A program made the translations under genes and the position numbers. The notes under the pieces are model-generated. The model did no database searches and was not told the origin of the DNA. It was given only the letters and a program-made list of their open reading frames with translations. A stretch of 64,000 nucleotides of DNA from Brevibacillus reuszeri. Lineage in GTDB: Bacteria; Bacillota; Bacilli; Brevibacillales; Brevibacillaceae. Numbering within the stretch: the first letter of the stretch is position 1; each line of letters opens with the position of its first letter. The stretch is from assembly GCF_002897295.1 (NCBI RefSeq), contig NZ_BEXF01000010.1, positions 186,001 through 250,000 on the forward strand, in the 5' to 3' direction. Positions 32,381 through 41,192 of this stretch are shown here, piece by piece.

Positions 32381-33913
32381 TTACATCCCTTCGCCGTTCA
32401 TCATTAACACTTCATCGCCTTCATTTAGACCATCAATAATTTCAACAAAATCTGTACCTTCTACACCTACTTTCACTTCTTTCGGCGTAGGCTCTTCGGT
32501 ACTTGGATCTTTGACCATCACCGATCCTTTGCCTTCTTCCAAAAACTCTACCGCATTGATAGGCAATCGTTTTACATTCTCTTTTTGCTCTACGTATATA
32601 TCACAATCACCTGTCATTCCGTGCTTCATATCTTTTGTATCGCTGAGCTCTATTTTTACAGCAAAGCGAACAGTCTTGTCTTCTTTTGTACCTTCTTTTG
32701 GTAGCTCGGTAACTTTTCCTTTGAAAGGCTTGTTTCCAAAAGCTGTTACAAAAACATCAACGCTCTGCCCCAGCTTGATGGCAGGAATATCAATTTCGTC
32801 GACTGCCGCCACAAAATAAACCGACGTTGTATCCATAATAACCACAGCTGGTTCGCCTGAGCTTGGTGATTCTCCTTCTTTAATATTAACCTTTGTAATC
32901 ACACCACTGATTGGGGCTTCTACTTGCTTTTTCGCGATTTCTCGCTTCTTTTGCTCCATCGTCAATAGTGACTCTTTTAGCGACAGCTCTTTCTCCTGCA
33001 GCTCGAGGTCGGCTGATGTCATGTCCATTTTAAAGAGGAGTTGACCTGCTTTGATTTCATCGTCCTTCTCAAAATTTACTTTTGAAATTTTGCCGTGTGT
33101 ACCAGCTAATACTTCCATCTCATCAGGAAGCTCAAAAGGCGCTCTTTTACTTGTGTACAAAAGACCTTTTGGATCGGTATAGTGAACTTCAGCAATATCC
33201 CCGACGTATAGTGCTCCCGGTTTTTTGACGAGTACGTCAACACTATGTAACGCGCCCGAACCCTGCTCCTTTTTACCAACTAAGTCAACTGCAGTAACTA
33301 CACCGTCTATATAATAGAGTGACGCTGTAATAAAGACCTTTACTTTTTGCCCCACCCGGAACTGCTCTGCTTCATAAGCTGTAAACTTCCCAGAGATTTT
33401 CAGATAATCTGTATTCGTAAGCTTGGCTACCACAGTATCTGGCGTAACCGTATCTCCATCCTTGACGAGGATTTCCTTTACCTTCCCCGCTTTATCCGAG
33501 TGAATAGTGTCTTTTTTATTCTTCAGTTCAGCCAATTCTTTCTGGGCGCGTAGAATCGACAGCTCTTGCTTTTGCATTTCCAATTGGGCGTCTGCACTAT
33601 CTACCGTAAACAATACGTCACCCTTTTTAATCGATTGCCCTTCCTTTACGAGCAGGCGCTGTACCTTGCCGCTAATTTCTGGTTTTACTTCCTCACGCGC
33701 CTTGGCCTCTACCGTACCAGAGGAGAAAATGACTTTTTTCACTTCTCCCATCTCGACGGCAGCAGTAGGAAAGGATGGTTTTTCCATTGGCATTTCTTCC
33801 GTAGCCGCATCTTTACCTGTGAAATAAGTGTAGCCGTAGTATCCCCCACCACCAAGGACGACCGCAATCGCCGCTATGATGATCCATTTTTTCTTTGACT
33901 TTTTCTTCTCCAT
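32381..33913 (-). CDS. ABC-exporter membrane fusion protein (HlyD/MacA type)
   Basis: 510 residues. N-terminal membrane helix (KKWIIIAAIAVVLGGGGYYGYTYF) anchors the protein with the bulk outside. Two lipoyl/barrel-sandwich halves are seen (KPEISGKVQRLLVKEGQSIKKGDVLF; ISGVITKVNIKEGESPSSGEPAV) with helical hairpin between, and a C-terminal beta-barrel and MacA-type domain. It links permease and ATPase to the outside, as YknX does. Last gene of the ATPase-permease-MFP operon; longer than usual (about 380), with an extra lipoyl repeat near 200-290. Confidence 0.88.
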   Translation of the reverse strand: MEKKKSKKKWIIIAAIAVVLGGGGYYGYTYFTGKDAATEEMPMEKPSFPTAAVEMGEVKKVIFSSGTVEAKAREEVKPEISGKVQRLLVKEGQSIKKGDVLFTVDSADAQLEMQKQELSILRAQKELAELKNKKDTIHSDKAGKVKEILVKDGDTVTPDTVVAKLTNTDYLKISGKFTAYEAEQFRVGQKVKVFITASLYYIDGVVTAVDLVGKKEQGSGALHSVDVLVKKPGALYVGDIAEVHYTDPKGLLYTSKRAPFELPDEMEVLAGTHGKISKVNFEKDDEIKAGQLLFKMDMTSADLELQEKELSLKESLLTMEQKKREIAKKQVEAPISGVITKVNIKEGESPSSGEPAVVIMDTTSVYFVAAVDEIDIPAIKLGQSVDVFVTAFGNKPFKGKVTELPKEGTKEDKTVRFAVKIELSDTKDMKHGMTGDCDIYVEQKENVKRLPINAVEFLEEGKGSVMVKDPSTEEPTPKEVKVGVEGTDFVEIIDGLNEGDEVLMMNGEGM

Positions 33914-33935
33914 ATCTTTTCTTCCTCACATTTCT

Positions 33936-35396
33936 TTATTCAGATCGAATCGCTTGCAAAGCACTCAGACGAGATGCACGGATCGCTGGGAAAATACCTG
34001 CCAACAGACCGATGATAAAGGAAAATCCGATTGCAAACAGTGCCAGCCAGGCCGGAATAACTGCCAATTTGCTAGGTTCAGCCTCTTCGCCGCCTCCGCG
34101 GCCATATCCCATGTTCAGTCCATCCAGGAGTCCTCCAGAAGCGCCGAAGTAGTTTACGAGCTCTACCGCTCCCCAGGCCATTCCCAAGCCAGCCAAGCCA
34201 CCGATTAGCCCGATAAAACCAGATTCCATTAGGAACAACCAGCGTATGTTGAGTACCGTGGCTCCGATTACTTTCATGATACCGATCTCTTTGGTCCGCT
34301 CCAAAATGGACATGATCATCGTATTTACGATACCAATTGTCGCTACCAACAGAGAAATAGCTGCAATTCCGCCGAGAACCATTTGAATCACAAAGAAAAA
34401 CTTGTTGATGGTCTCAAGCTCTCGCGCTGGCGACCATACCTCATAGCCCTTTTCCTTCAATGCTTTGACGACACTCTCAACCATTTCACGGGATTCTACC
34501 TTGACCGTCATCTGGTCAAATTCAAATTTATCCTTTTTCGCCTCTTCTCGCGTGCGGCGAGTATTCCTGTCCGAACCCTCATCTCCCCGACTCCTGTTTA
34601 CCCAGTCATTCAACTCTTTCACGACGCTAAGCGGTGCGTAGACAGCTGACGAGTATCGCCGGTTTTCCGACTGTCGCAGTTGGCCGACAACGCGTACACG
34701 CACTTCCTTTTTCTCGTACTTTGGCTCGTCATCGATGCGGTATTCCCGAGTGAGTACGATCGTGGCTGCCTTATCTACCAGATTAAAGGCGGCTGTTTGC
34801 TCTCCGCCCCCCATATCAGGTGGCATAAAGGCTCCCCCCCCACCTGAACGGTTGGAGTCCGCATTTCGTCGGCGTGCATCTCGTTTTTCTTTTTCTACAT
34901 CGCGCATTTCACGCGGAACATCATAGGCTACTACGATTTCTTGCGGCGACCCTGACAAATAGGCCCCTTTTTCCACATCGTTCTTTCGGTACTCTGCTGA
35001 TTCATTCACGTCCACCCCAATGAGCTCAACATAGCCCTCGCGCCGTCCTACCTTGAGCTTGGCCTGTTCATAAAGCCGCTTCATCGGCATGACTGCCGCA
35101 ATTCCTGGTATTTGCTTTAGCTCCTGAACGGCTTCCATATTCAGCTTTTTCCGCTCATCCTCGGGAATCATCCGATCCTCTTCGTAGATGTAATACATCG
35201 GCTCTACATCCATCTCGGTTAAATTCCCAAAATTCTCCAAGCTCTTTACTGCACTTTCCTTCAACCCTAAGCTTAGTGCTATCATGGCGACGATGGCGGC
35301 TGTTCCGATCATGACACCAACCGAGGTTAGTGCCGTACGGAGCTTCATCCGCCACAGGTTTCGCCAGACGATGCGAAAAGAATCAATTATCTTCAC
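33936..35396 (-). CDS. ABC-exporter permease (MacB/FtsX type)
   Basis: 486 residues with the MacB plan: one N-terminal helix (about 18-45, LTSVGVMIGTAAIVAMIALS), a large extracellular domain (about 50-345), and three C-terminal helices (FFFVIQMVLGGIAAISLLVATIGIVNTMIMS..., LIGGLAGLGMAWGAVELV, FAIGFSFIIGLLAGIFPA). The extracellular part has unusual Gly-rich insertions, RSGGGGAFMPPDMGGGE and MGYGRGGGEEAE. Such exporters expel peptides or drugs. Starts 24 nt after the ATPase gene. Confidence 0.9.
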   Translation of the reverse strand: MKIIDSFRIVWRNLWRMKLRTALTSVGVMIGTAAIVAMIALSLGLKESAVKSLENFGNLTEMDVEPMYYIYEEDRMIPEDERKKLNMEAVQELKQIPGIAAVMPMKRLYEQAKLKVGRREGYVELIGVDVNESAEYRKNDVEKGAYLSGSPQEIVVAYDVPREMRDVEKEKRDARRRNADSNRSGGGGAFMPPDMGGGEQTAAFNLVDKAATIVLTREYRIDDEPKYEKKEVRVRVVGQLRQSENRRYSSAVYAPLSVVKELNDWVNRSRGDEGSDRNTRRTREEAKKDKFEFDQMTVKVESREMVESVVKALKEKGYEVWSPARELETINKFFFVIQMVLGGIAAISLLVATIGIVNTMIMSILERTKEIGIMKVIGATVLNIRWLFLMESGFIGLIGGLAGLGMAWGAVELVNYFGASGGLLDGLNMGYGRGGGEEAEPSKLAVIPAWLALFAIGFSFIIGLLAGIFPAIRASRLSALQAIRSE

Positions 35397-35420
35397 AATG
35401 TGTTCACCTCATACCCTCGC

Positions 35421-36122
35421 CTACGCTGGTCTCGTCCTTTTTTGTACTACCCGACCGTCCTGTAAATAAATGACACGGTCAGACTGTTCTGCTACTTCCT
35501 GCTCATGGGTAACGATGATGAACGTAGTCCCATTTTCTTTGTTCATTTGTTTCATCAGGTTCATGATCTCTTGCTCTGTCTTACTGTCCAGATTCCCTGT
35601 TGGTTCATCCGCCAAAATAATTCCAGGCTGATTAACCAACGCCCGCGCGATACTTACCCGTTGCTGCTGTCCGCCACTCAGCTCATTCGGCCTGTGGTCG
35701 ATACGTCCTTCCAGCCCGACTCGCTCCAAAATCTCAGTCGCTTTTGCTCGACGCTTTTTCACGCCCTCTCCTGCAAAAATCAAAGGAAGCTCTACGTTTT
35801 CCAGCGCTGTCAAATTGGGCAGCAAATTGTACGACTGGAAAATAAAGCCCATGCTCTTCCGGCGAAACAAGCACAATTCGTTCTCGCTATAGCTGGAAAT
35901 CTCCGCTCCACTGACCATGACACTGCCTTCCTCTGGTTTGGTCAAGCCGGCGAGCAGGTTGAGAAGTGTTGACTTCCCTGATCCTGAAGATCCGCATAAA
36001 GCCACAAACTCGCCCTTGTTCACGTGCAGGTTTATGTCAAACAGTACAGGTACTTTGATCTTGCCCGTTCCGTAGCTGTGATTGACACCTGTGACAGTCA
36101 GTTCTCCTAACGCGTTAGCCAT
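35421..36122 (-). CDS. ABC-exporter ATP-binding protein (MacB/LolD type)
   Basis: 233 residues from ATG 36122 behind GAGGTGTAAACAG; an in-frame upstream ATG is less well placed. Walker A GSSGSGKST at 44-52, signature LSGGQQQRVSIARAL, Walker B IILADEPTGNLD. Energises the exporter. Operon order here is ATPase, permease, MFP. B. subtilis yknWXYZ (protects against the SdpC toxin) has a different order and an additional yknW, so direct orthology is uncertain. Confidence 0.92.
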   Translation of the reverse strand: MANALGELTVTGVNHSYGTGKIKVPVLFDINLHVNKGEFVALCGSSGSGKSTLLNLLAGLTKPEEGSVMVSGAEISSYSENELCLFRRKSMGFIFQSYNLLPNLTALENVELPLIFAGEGVKKRRAKATEILERVGLEGRIDHRPNELSGGQQQRVSIARALVNQPGIILADEPTGNLDSKTEQEIMNLMKQMNKENGTTFIIVTHEQEVAEQSDRVIYLQDGRVVQKRTRPA

Positions 36123-36339
36123 CTGTTTACACCTCATTCGTTCACAAAAATGGAAATGATTAAAACATCTCATACTAAAGACGCAGGATGTTCAAAAACG
36201 TAACGCAAATTAGGAAACATTTTAACGTTCACACAGATGCAACATGTTCTTCAAAATTATGTAACAATCCTGTAACCATTCCCTACCAAAAGCCTGCTAT
36301 GATAGAGGTGTCAAGAACAAATGAGAGGGCAGATAAAAA

Positions 36340-36510
36340 ATGACCATCTACCGCTTTTTATTCGAAACCGCAACACGCCGATGGGTTGAAATCATCAAAG
36401 CTCCAAGCATGTTCGAAGCTGCAAAACAAGCCAAGCAGCTGGCAACAAAACGCTCCAAGTCAATGTCCACGACCATTTCCTTCTCCTTTCATCACGCCAC
36501 TTCGCGTTAA
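36340..36510 (+). CDS. Small basic hypothetical protein
   Basis: 56 residues, ATG 36340 with GAGGG about 10 nt upstream; ends 27 nt before a strong terminator. Sequence begins MTIYRFLFETATRRWVEI, predicted beta-alpha, and the middle AAKQAKQLATKRSKSMS is basic and helical, ending with a Ser/His-rich tail. No family recognised. Isolated between the ABC exporter (divergent) and pdxK; promoter-gene-terminator layout argues it is real. Confidence 0.5.
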   Translation: MTIYRFLFETATRRWVEIIKAPSMFEAAKQAKQLATKRSKSMSTTISFSFHHATSR

Positions 36511-36536
36511 GAGAGTGAAATTTAAAGATATTTTTG

Positions 36537-36573
36537 AAACCGCTTTCTCTTTTGGGGAAGGCGGTTTTTTTAC
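36537..36573 (+). terminator. Rho-independent terminator
   Basis: AAACCGCTTTC / GGAAGGCGGTTT stem-loop and TTTTTT, after the 36340 small gene. Confidence 0.8.
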
Positions 36574-36644
36574 GTGCAGTCACTACACCTCCGTTTGGAA
36601 GTGCTGAATTTTGCTAGTACAGCTTTTTATTTCAGGGGATATTA

Positions 36645-36748
36645 TTGACACCACCGATTTTTTCCTCTTAATATAGAAGGAGACAGTACAGCGCATGACA
36701 GTATAGTTCCGCAGCGTCATGACTGCGGCACAAAGGGAGATAATCGAA
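36645..36748 (+). promoter_or_regulatory. pdxK promoter and structured short leader
   Basis: TTGACA (36645-36650), 18-nt spacer, TAATAT (36669-36674). The leader can form either CATGAC / GTCATG (36694-36699 with 36716-36721) or CCGCAG / CTGCGG (36709-36714 with 36723-36728), which exclude each other. No TPP or PLP riboswitch core recognised. Confidence 0.4.
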
Positions 36749-37567
36749 ATGACCATTCGCAAAGCACTGACCATCGCAGGCTCTGACACAAGCGGCGGAG
36801 CTGGCCAACAGGCCGACCTTAAAACCTTTCAGGAGCTCGGCGTTTTCGGGATGACCGCGCTCACAGTCATCGTGGCACAGGATCCACACAATGAGTGGTT
36901 CCACGAGGTTTTTCCTATCGACGTGGCTATCCTCGAAAAACAAATCGAAACCGTTCTTTCGGGTATCGGTGTTGATGCAGTGAAAACTGGCATGCTCGGC
37001 ACCACAGAGCTGGTCGAGCTGGCTACCCGCAAGATTGACCAATATCAATTGAAAAACGTTGTTGTTGACCCAGTCATGATCTGCAAAGGTGCTGACGAAG
37101 CCCTCCATCCGGAAATCGCGATCAGCTTGCGCGAGGTTTTGCTGCCGCGCGCTACAGTCGCAACACCAAATCTGTTCGAAGCAGGTATCTTGAGCCAAAT
37201 GGGCGCTCTGAAAAGCGTAGATGATATGAAGGAAGCAGCAAAACGCATCCATGACTTTGGCACAGCCTATGTCGTTGTAAAAGGCGGAAGCAAGCTACAG
37301 GTTGGAAATCATGCTGTCGATGTTCTGTATGATGGACAATCTTTTGAGGTGTTGGAATCGGAGCGTTTTGAAACGACCTTCACTCACGGCGCAGGCTGCA
37401 CGTTCTCTGCTGCAATCTGTGCAGAGCTGGCAAAAGGAAATTCCGTACGCGAAGCAGTTGGCGTAGCAAAAGATTTCATTACAGAAGCCATTCGTCATTC
37501 CTTTGCCCTGAATAAATACGTAGGACCAACCAACCACGGTGCGTACCGTTTGAGCAAGCAAGCATAA
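36749..37567 (+). CDS. pdxK: Pyridoxine/pyridoxal/HMP kinase, PdxK (ThiD-like)
   Basis: 272 residues from ATG 36749 with GGGAGAT 7 nt upstream, matching B. subtilis PdxK length. Ribokinase-fold enzyme: GSDTSGGAGQQADLKTF near the N-terminus, MTALTVIVAQDP, VVDPVMICKG, and the ATP/catalytic motif FTHGAGCTFSAAI. Phosphorylates pyridoxine-family vitamers with ATP; the ThiD-like form in Bacilli uses Cys rather than Asp-only chemistry and can also act on HMP. The longer frame from 36719 lacks a site. Confidence 0.92.
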   Translation: MTIRKALTIAGSDTSGGAGQQADLKTFQELGVFGMTALTVIVAQDPHNEWFHEVFPIDVAILEKQIETVLSGIGVDAVKTGMLGTTELVELATRKIDQYQLKNVVVDPVMICKGADEALHPEIAISLREVLLPRATVATPNLFEAGILSQMGALKSVDDMKEAAKRIHDFGTAYVVVKGGSKLQVGNHAVDVLYDGQSFEVLESERFETTFTHGAGCTFSAAICAELAKGNSVREAVGVAKDFITEAIRHSFALNKYVGPTNHGAYRLSKQA

Positions 37568-37600
37568 GCTTTTCACTTCTTCAAGCCATAAACACAACAA

Positions 37601-37648
37601 AAACTCCTGACAAACCAAGTCTTGTGATTGGTCGGTCAGGAGCTTTTT
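37601..37648. terminator. Bidirectional terminator
   Basis: CTCCTGAC / GTCAGGAG outer stem with inner ACCAA / TTGGT; A-run and T-run flank it. Serves pdxK and rarD. Confidence 0.85.
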
Positions 37649-38556
37649 CATGCTTCTTTTTTGATTGGCGCCCCTGATTTCAAAGGAACCGAAGCAGGCT
37701 TTTTCCGAATGGAGCTGACTGTAAATATGATTAATGCTCCCCAGATGAGTGAGAAACTGATCATATGCGTCGTTGTAAATGGCTCATGAAACAGAAAAAT
37801 GGCAGACAAGAGTGAAATCGTCGGGGATAAATACTGAATAAAGCCAATCATCGAAAGTGGCAGACGAGCAGCAGCCTGGGCGAACCAATAAAGTGGCAGC
37901 GCTGTCCCTACTCCAGCTAGTGTCAACAGCAGTACTTGCCACCAGGCGAGCGCTGAAACAGTCTCTGTACCGTTGATTTGTATCATGAGCAGATAGGCGA
38001 GTGCAATCGGCGCCACAAAAAGCGTCTCCCAGGCCAGACCAATAATCGCTTCCAGCTTCACTAGCTTTTTGGCCAGACCGTAAAATGCGAACGTGAGCGC
38101 AAGCGAAAGTGCAACCCAGGGAAACTCTCCGTACTGAATAGTGATGTACAAAACACCACAGCTTGCCAATGCGAGCGAAATCCACTGACCTACATGCATC
38201 TTTTCTTTTAAGAAAATGACACCCATTAAGACCGTAATCAACGGGTTCATGTAGTAGCCGAGGCTCGTTTGCATAACCTGATCATTATTCACTGCCCAGA
38301 TGTACAGAAGCCAGTTGGCACTAATTAATAGCGAGCAAACGATCAATGCCCCAACCATTTTGGCGCCTGAAACGGATTCCCGTAGCTTACGAGTGCGCTT
38401 GGTAACAACGATAATAATAGCAACAAACACGACTGACCAAACAATCCGATGCGCGAGGATTTCCCAAGCCCCCATCGCTTGGAACACTTTCCAATACAGC
38501 GGGAGCAGGCCCCACATAAAGTACGCAGCAATCGCGTAAAAGACTCCCTGTTTCAT
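37648..38556 (-). CDS. rarD: EamA-family transporter RarD
   Basis: 302 residues, ten predicted membrane helices in two EamA halves. RarD signatures: YFMWGLLPLYWKVFQ near the N-terminus, ANWLLYIWAVNNDQVMQTSLGYYMNPL and GTALPLYWFAQAAARLPLSMIGFIQYLSPT. RarD-type DMT carriers are linked to chloramphenicol sensitivity in Proteobacteria; the substrate is not known. Single gene convergent with pdxK; divergent from another EamA carrier at 38816. Confidence 0.9.
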   Translation of the reverse strand: MKQGVFYAIAAYFMWGLLPLYWKVFQAMGAWEILAHRIVWSVVFVAIIIVVTKRTRKLRESVSGAKMVGALIVCSLLISANWLLYIWAVNNDQVMQTSLGYYMNPLITVLMGVIFLKEKMHVGQWISLALASCGVLYITIQYGEFPWVALSLALTFAFYGLAKKLVKLEAIIGLAWETLFVAPIALAYLLMIQINGTETVSALAWWQVLLLTLAGVGTALPLYWFAQAAARLPLSMIGFIQYLSPTISLLSAIFLFHEPFTTTHMISFSLIWGALIIFTVSSIRKKPASVPLKSGAPIKKEA

Positions 38557-38815
38557 ATTTCTTTGCCTCCAAACGATTTCGCTTTACCTTTAGATAGTAG
38601 TGTAACGGAATAATCCTCAATCGGCTATGTATTTACAGCCAGAATACAGCTTTATTACACTTTCGTTCACTACCGAGGCAGCAGAGCAGCTAGCTATCTT
38701 ATTACCATATTATCAGGATAAAGCCGCAGACAAAATTTCATTGTACCAATTTTATAGCTATAGTACAATAGTGATTATTCTTCCGAGTTTAGTCATAAGA
38801 AAGGATTTTTTACCT

Positions 38816-39724
38816 ATGACATACTGGCGTTCTGTATTTTTAGTAATAATCGGTGCATGCAGTTACGGAGTTCTCTCGCTTTTTTTAAAACACGGATTTC
38901 AAATCGGGTACACACCATATGAGCTTAGTGGAAGCCAGTTAATATTTGGTGGTCTAATCATGATCGTGATGGCTTCCCTCTTTTCACGGGAACGGTTTCG
39001 CTTCAAGTATTTGCTCGTACTTGCTCCCGTCAGCCTCATGATGGCATCAACGAGCTTTTTTTATCATCAGTCAGTTAGCCGCGTCTCAGCATCACTTGCT
39101 ATCGTATTACTTTTCCAGTTTACGTGGATTGGTGTACTGCTTGAGTCAATCGTCGACCGCAAGTGGCCTACGATTGAAAAATGGGTGTCGTTGATCATGC
39201 TGGGAGTCGGTACCGTACTTGCTAGCGGGCTCGGTGAAACCGGATTGCAAAACGTAAGTCTCTCTGGACTGATATATGGACTCTTGTCTGGTGCTACCTT
39301 TGCTTCTGTCATTTTCTTTAGCGGTCGCATCCTACCGCAGATGAATCCTTACTTGCGAAGTGCGATTACGATTAGCATGGCTGGCGTGATGCTTTCCATC
39401 GTTTACCCGCCATCCTTTCTCATAAATGGTCAGCTTACCTCCGGGCTTTTGCCTCTCGCTCTTTGCGTTGCTGTGTTCGGGTCGGTTATCCCGATTTTCT
39501 GCTTAGCAGTTGGCGTCCCGCGCATCGGAAACGGACTGGCTACTATTTTGAGCGCAATTGAATTGCCTACTGTCGTATTGCTTTCCAGCTTTGTCCTCCA
39601 CGAGAATGTGACGCTCACGCAGTGGGGCGGCGTTTTGATGATTCTCGCAGCGATTGGCGTCCCGCAAATCAAGTGGCGTCACTTGTTTGCTCCTTCGCAA
39701 CCATTGCAAAAACGAAGCATGTAA
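38816..39724 (+). CDS. EamA-family (DMT) transporter
   Basis: 302 residues from ATG 38816 (AAAGGA about 10 nt upstream), giving the normal ten-helix EamA length; the frame continues upstream to 38627 but that part has no transporter character. Starts MTYWRSVFLVIIGACSYGVLSLFLKHGF, second half SLSGLIYGLLSGATFASVIFFSGR, ends with WGGVLMILAAIGVPQ. Likely metabolite or drug exporter. Divergent from rarD, so the window has two different EamA families side by side. Confidence 0.85.
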   Translation: MTYWRSVFLVIIGACSYGVLSLFLKHGFQIGYTPYELSGSQLIFGGLIMIVMASLFSRERFRFKYLLVLAPVSLMMASTSFFYHQSVSRVSASLAIVLLFQFTWIGVLLESIVDRKWPTIEKWVSLIMLGVGTVLASGLGETGLQNVSLSGLIYGLLSGATFASVIFFSGRILPQMNPYLRSAITISMAGVMLSIVYPPSFLINGQLTSGLLPLALCVAVFGSVIPIFCLAVGVPRIGNGLATILSAIELPTVVLLSSFVLHENVTLTQWGGVLMILAAIGVPQIKWRHLFAPSQPLQKRSM

Positions 39725-39727
39725 CAG

Positions 39728-39772
39728 TAAAAGGCGTGTCGGCCGTAATTCGTTCCGACTCGTCTTTTTAAT
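39728..39772 (+). terminator. Rho-independent terminator
   Basis: AAAGGCGTGTCGG / CCGACTCGTCTTT with one internal mismatch and TTTTT, after the transporter. Confidence 0.75.
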
Positions 39773-39875
39773 ATTTCTGGCCAAATAAACTGTTGTGACA
39801 GGCAGGAACCTACGTTCTCTTCACGGAAATACTTGGGAGCTGATTTCAGAAAAAGATAAGAGGAGGTCGTACAGG

Positions 39876-40358
39876 ATGGAAAAGCGCCATATCGTGCTGT
39901 TCCAGCAGCTTCAGGATTATCGAAGTGAAACCTTGCACGCTGTTGAGGGATTGACTGAGGAAGAAGTCAATATCGTACCAAAAAAATTCAACAATAACAT
40001 CCTCTGGAATTTGGGCCATATCTACCTGGATCAATATTTGTGGATTTCGCACATAACAAAGGAAGAAATATCTCTTCCACCCGGGTTTCATGAATGGTTT
40101 GCTTATGGCACAAAGCCAGCTGACTGGCAAGCATCCCCACCCTCTCTGACCACAATTCATCAGCTGCTTGCAGCCCAGCCTGAACAGATCCGCGCCCTTT
40201 ACAGCGAGCGTCTGGAAGAGGAATTCCCTGCCACAGAATCAGGCATGCACACAATTTCTCAGGTACTAGTCAGAACGATTTTTCATGAAGGGCTACATCT
40301 GGCAGCAATTACAGCGATTCGTCGCTTCCTGCGTGACAACCACAATGTCCAAAGCTGA
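39876..40358 (+). CDS. DinB-family protein
   Basis: 160 residues from ATG 39876 behind AGAGGAGG. Four-helix bundle of the DinB/YfiT superfamily: the metal His sites are in NLGHIYLDQYLW and HEGLHLAAI, with a further His in RTIFHEG. Family members are metal-binding, and some are mycothiol/bacillithiol-dependent transferases or damage-inducible proteins of unknown chemistry. Single gene. Upstream frame to 39795 is not used. Confidence 0.85.
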   Translation: MEKRHIVLFQQLQDYRSETLHAVEGLTEEEVNIVPKKFNNNILWNLGHIYLDQYLWISHITKEEISLPPGFHEWFAYGTKPADWQASPPSLTTIHQLLAAQPEQIRALYSERLEEEFPATESGMHTISQVLVRTIFHEGLHLAAITAIRRFLRDNHNVQS

Positions 40359-40381
40359 ATAACAAAGTATCAGGCTCTACC

Positions 40382-40431
40382 AAAAAAAGCTCAGCAGCAT
40401 CACCTCAAAAGGCTTTGCTCTGAGCTTTATA
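40382..40431 (-). terminator. Terminator of tRNA operon
   Basis: Minus-strand AAAGCTCAG / CTGAGCTTT around a 29-nt loop and TTTTTTT. Confidence 0.7.
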
Positions 40432-40442
40432 GTTATGTAGGT

Positions 40443-40527
40443 TGGTGCGGTCGGCGAGACTCGAACTCGCACGGGTCGCCCCGCCACCCCCTCAAGATGG
40501 TGTGTCTGCCAATTCCACCACGACCGC
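40443..40527 (-). tRNA. tRNA-Leu (anticodon GAG)
   Basis: 85 nt with CCA encoded. Acceptor GCGGTCG / CGACCGC, long variable arm, anticodon loop TTGAGGG closed by CCATC / GGTGG. Last tRNA of the six-gene minus-strand operon. Confidence 0.95.
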
Positions 40528-40555
40528 AAATGTCTGATTCAATTCAAATAGAAAA

Positions 40556-40632
40556 TGGGGCGATCGATGGGACTTGAACCCACGAGTGCCGGAGCCACAA
40601 TCCGGTGCGTTAACCCCTTCGCCACGACCGCC
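40556..40632 (-). tRNA. tRNA-His (anticodon GTG)
   Basis: Includes the extra G at -1 opposite discriminator C73, diagnostic for tRNA-His, and an encoded CCA. Anticodon loop contains TTGTGGC. Confidence 0.96.
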
Positions 40633-40651
40633 ATAGTATCCAATCTTTTCT

Positions 40652-40728
40652 TGGTAGCGGCGGAGGGAATCGAACCCCCGACCTTTCGGGTATGAACCGA
40701 ACGCTCTAACCAGCTGAGCTACACCGCC
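40652..40728 (-). tRNA. tRNA-Met, elongator (anticodon CAT)
   Basis: Acceptor GGCGGTG begins a normal Watson-Crick pair, so elongator and not initiator type. Anticodon loop GTTCATAC; CCA encoded. Confidence 0.93.
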
Positions 40729-40737
40729 AAAAACCTA

Positions 40738-40811
40738 TGGAGCGGGTGATGGGAATCGAACCCACGCGACCAGCTTGGAAGGCTGGAGTTCTACCATTGA
40801 ACTACACCCGC
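40738..40811 (-). tRNA. tRNA-Gly (anticodon TCC)
   Basis: 74 nt, acceptor GCGGGTG / CACCCGC, anticodon loop CTTCCAA closed by CCAGC / GCTGG, CCA encoded. Confidence 0.95.
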
Positions 40812-40845
40812 ATACAACACGACAAACCTTGCAAGGTACTAAAGG

Positions 40846-40919
40846 TGACCCGTAGGGGATTCGAACCCCTGTATGACAGCGTGAAAGGCTGCTGTGTTAA
40901 ACCGCTTCACCAACGGGCC
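40846..40919 (-). tRNA. tRNA-Glu (anticodon TTC), CCA not fully encoded
   Basis: Acceptor GGCCCGT / ACGGGTC, anticodon loop CTTTCAC, discriminator A. The following bases are CCT and not CCA, so the 3' end must be finished by CCA-adding enzyme. The other five tRNAs here encode CCA. Confidence 0.93.
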
Positions 40920-40923
40920 AAGA

Positions 40924-41016
40924 TGGCGGATGGAGTGGGATTTGAACCCACGAGACGGGTCGACCCCGCCTACACGATTTCCAATCGTGCTCCTTCGGCC
41001 GCTCGGACATCCATCC
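40924..41016 (-). tRNA. tRNA-Ser (anticodon GGA)
   Basis: 93 nt with a long variable arm (GTAGGCGGGGTCGACCCGTCT region), anticodon loop TTGGAAA, CCA encoded. First gene of the operon. Confidence 0.95.
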
Positions 41017-41057
41017 ATTCTAGTAAGTGCCGCTAGTTGATCACTTCGGCAAGAATT

Positions 41058-41086
41058 AATCTATCATATATAAAAAACGTTTTCAA
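41058..41086 (-). promoter_or_regulatory. Promoter of tRNA operon
   Basis: Minus-strand TTGAAA (41086-41081), 17-nt spacer, TAGATT (41063-41058), about 35 nt ahead of tRNA-Ser. Confidence 0.6.
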
Positions 41087-41192
41087 GGGAAATTTCACAC
41101 AGTATTCCTGAAAAAACGGCCACTTGCCTAAAGCAACTATTTCCCAATCGCAATACTCTGAAGTAATACTCTTGGTATGGTGGTGGTGGCAA

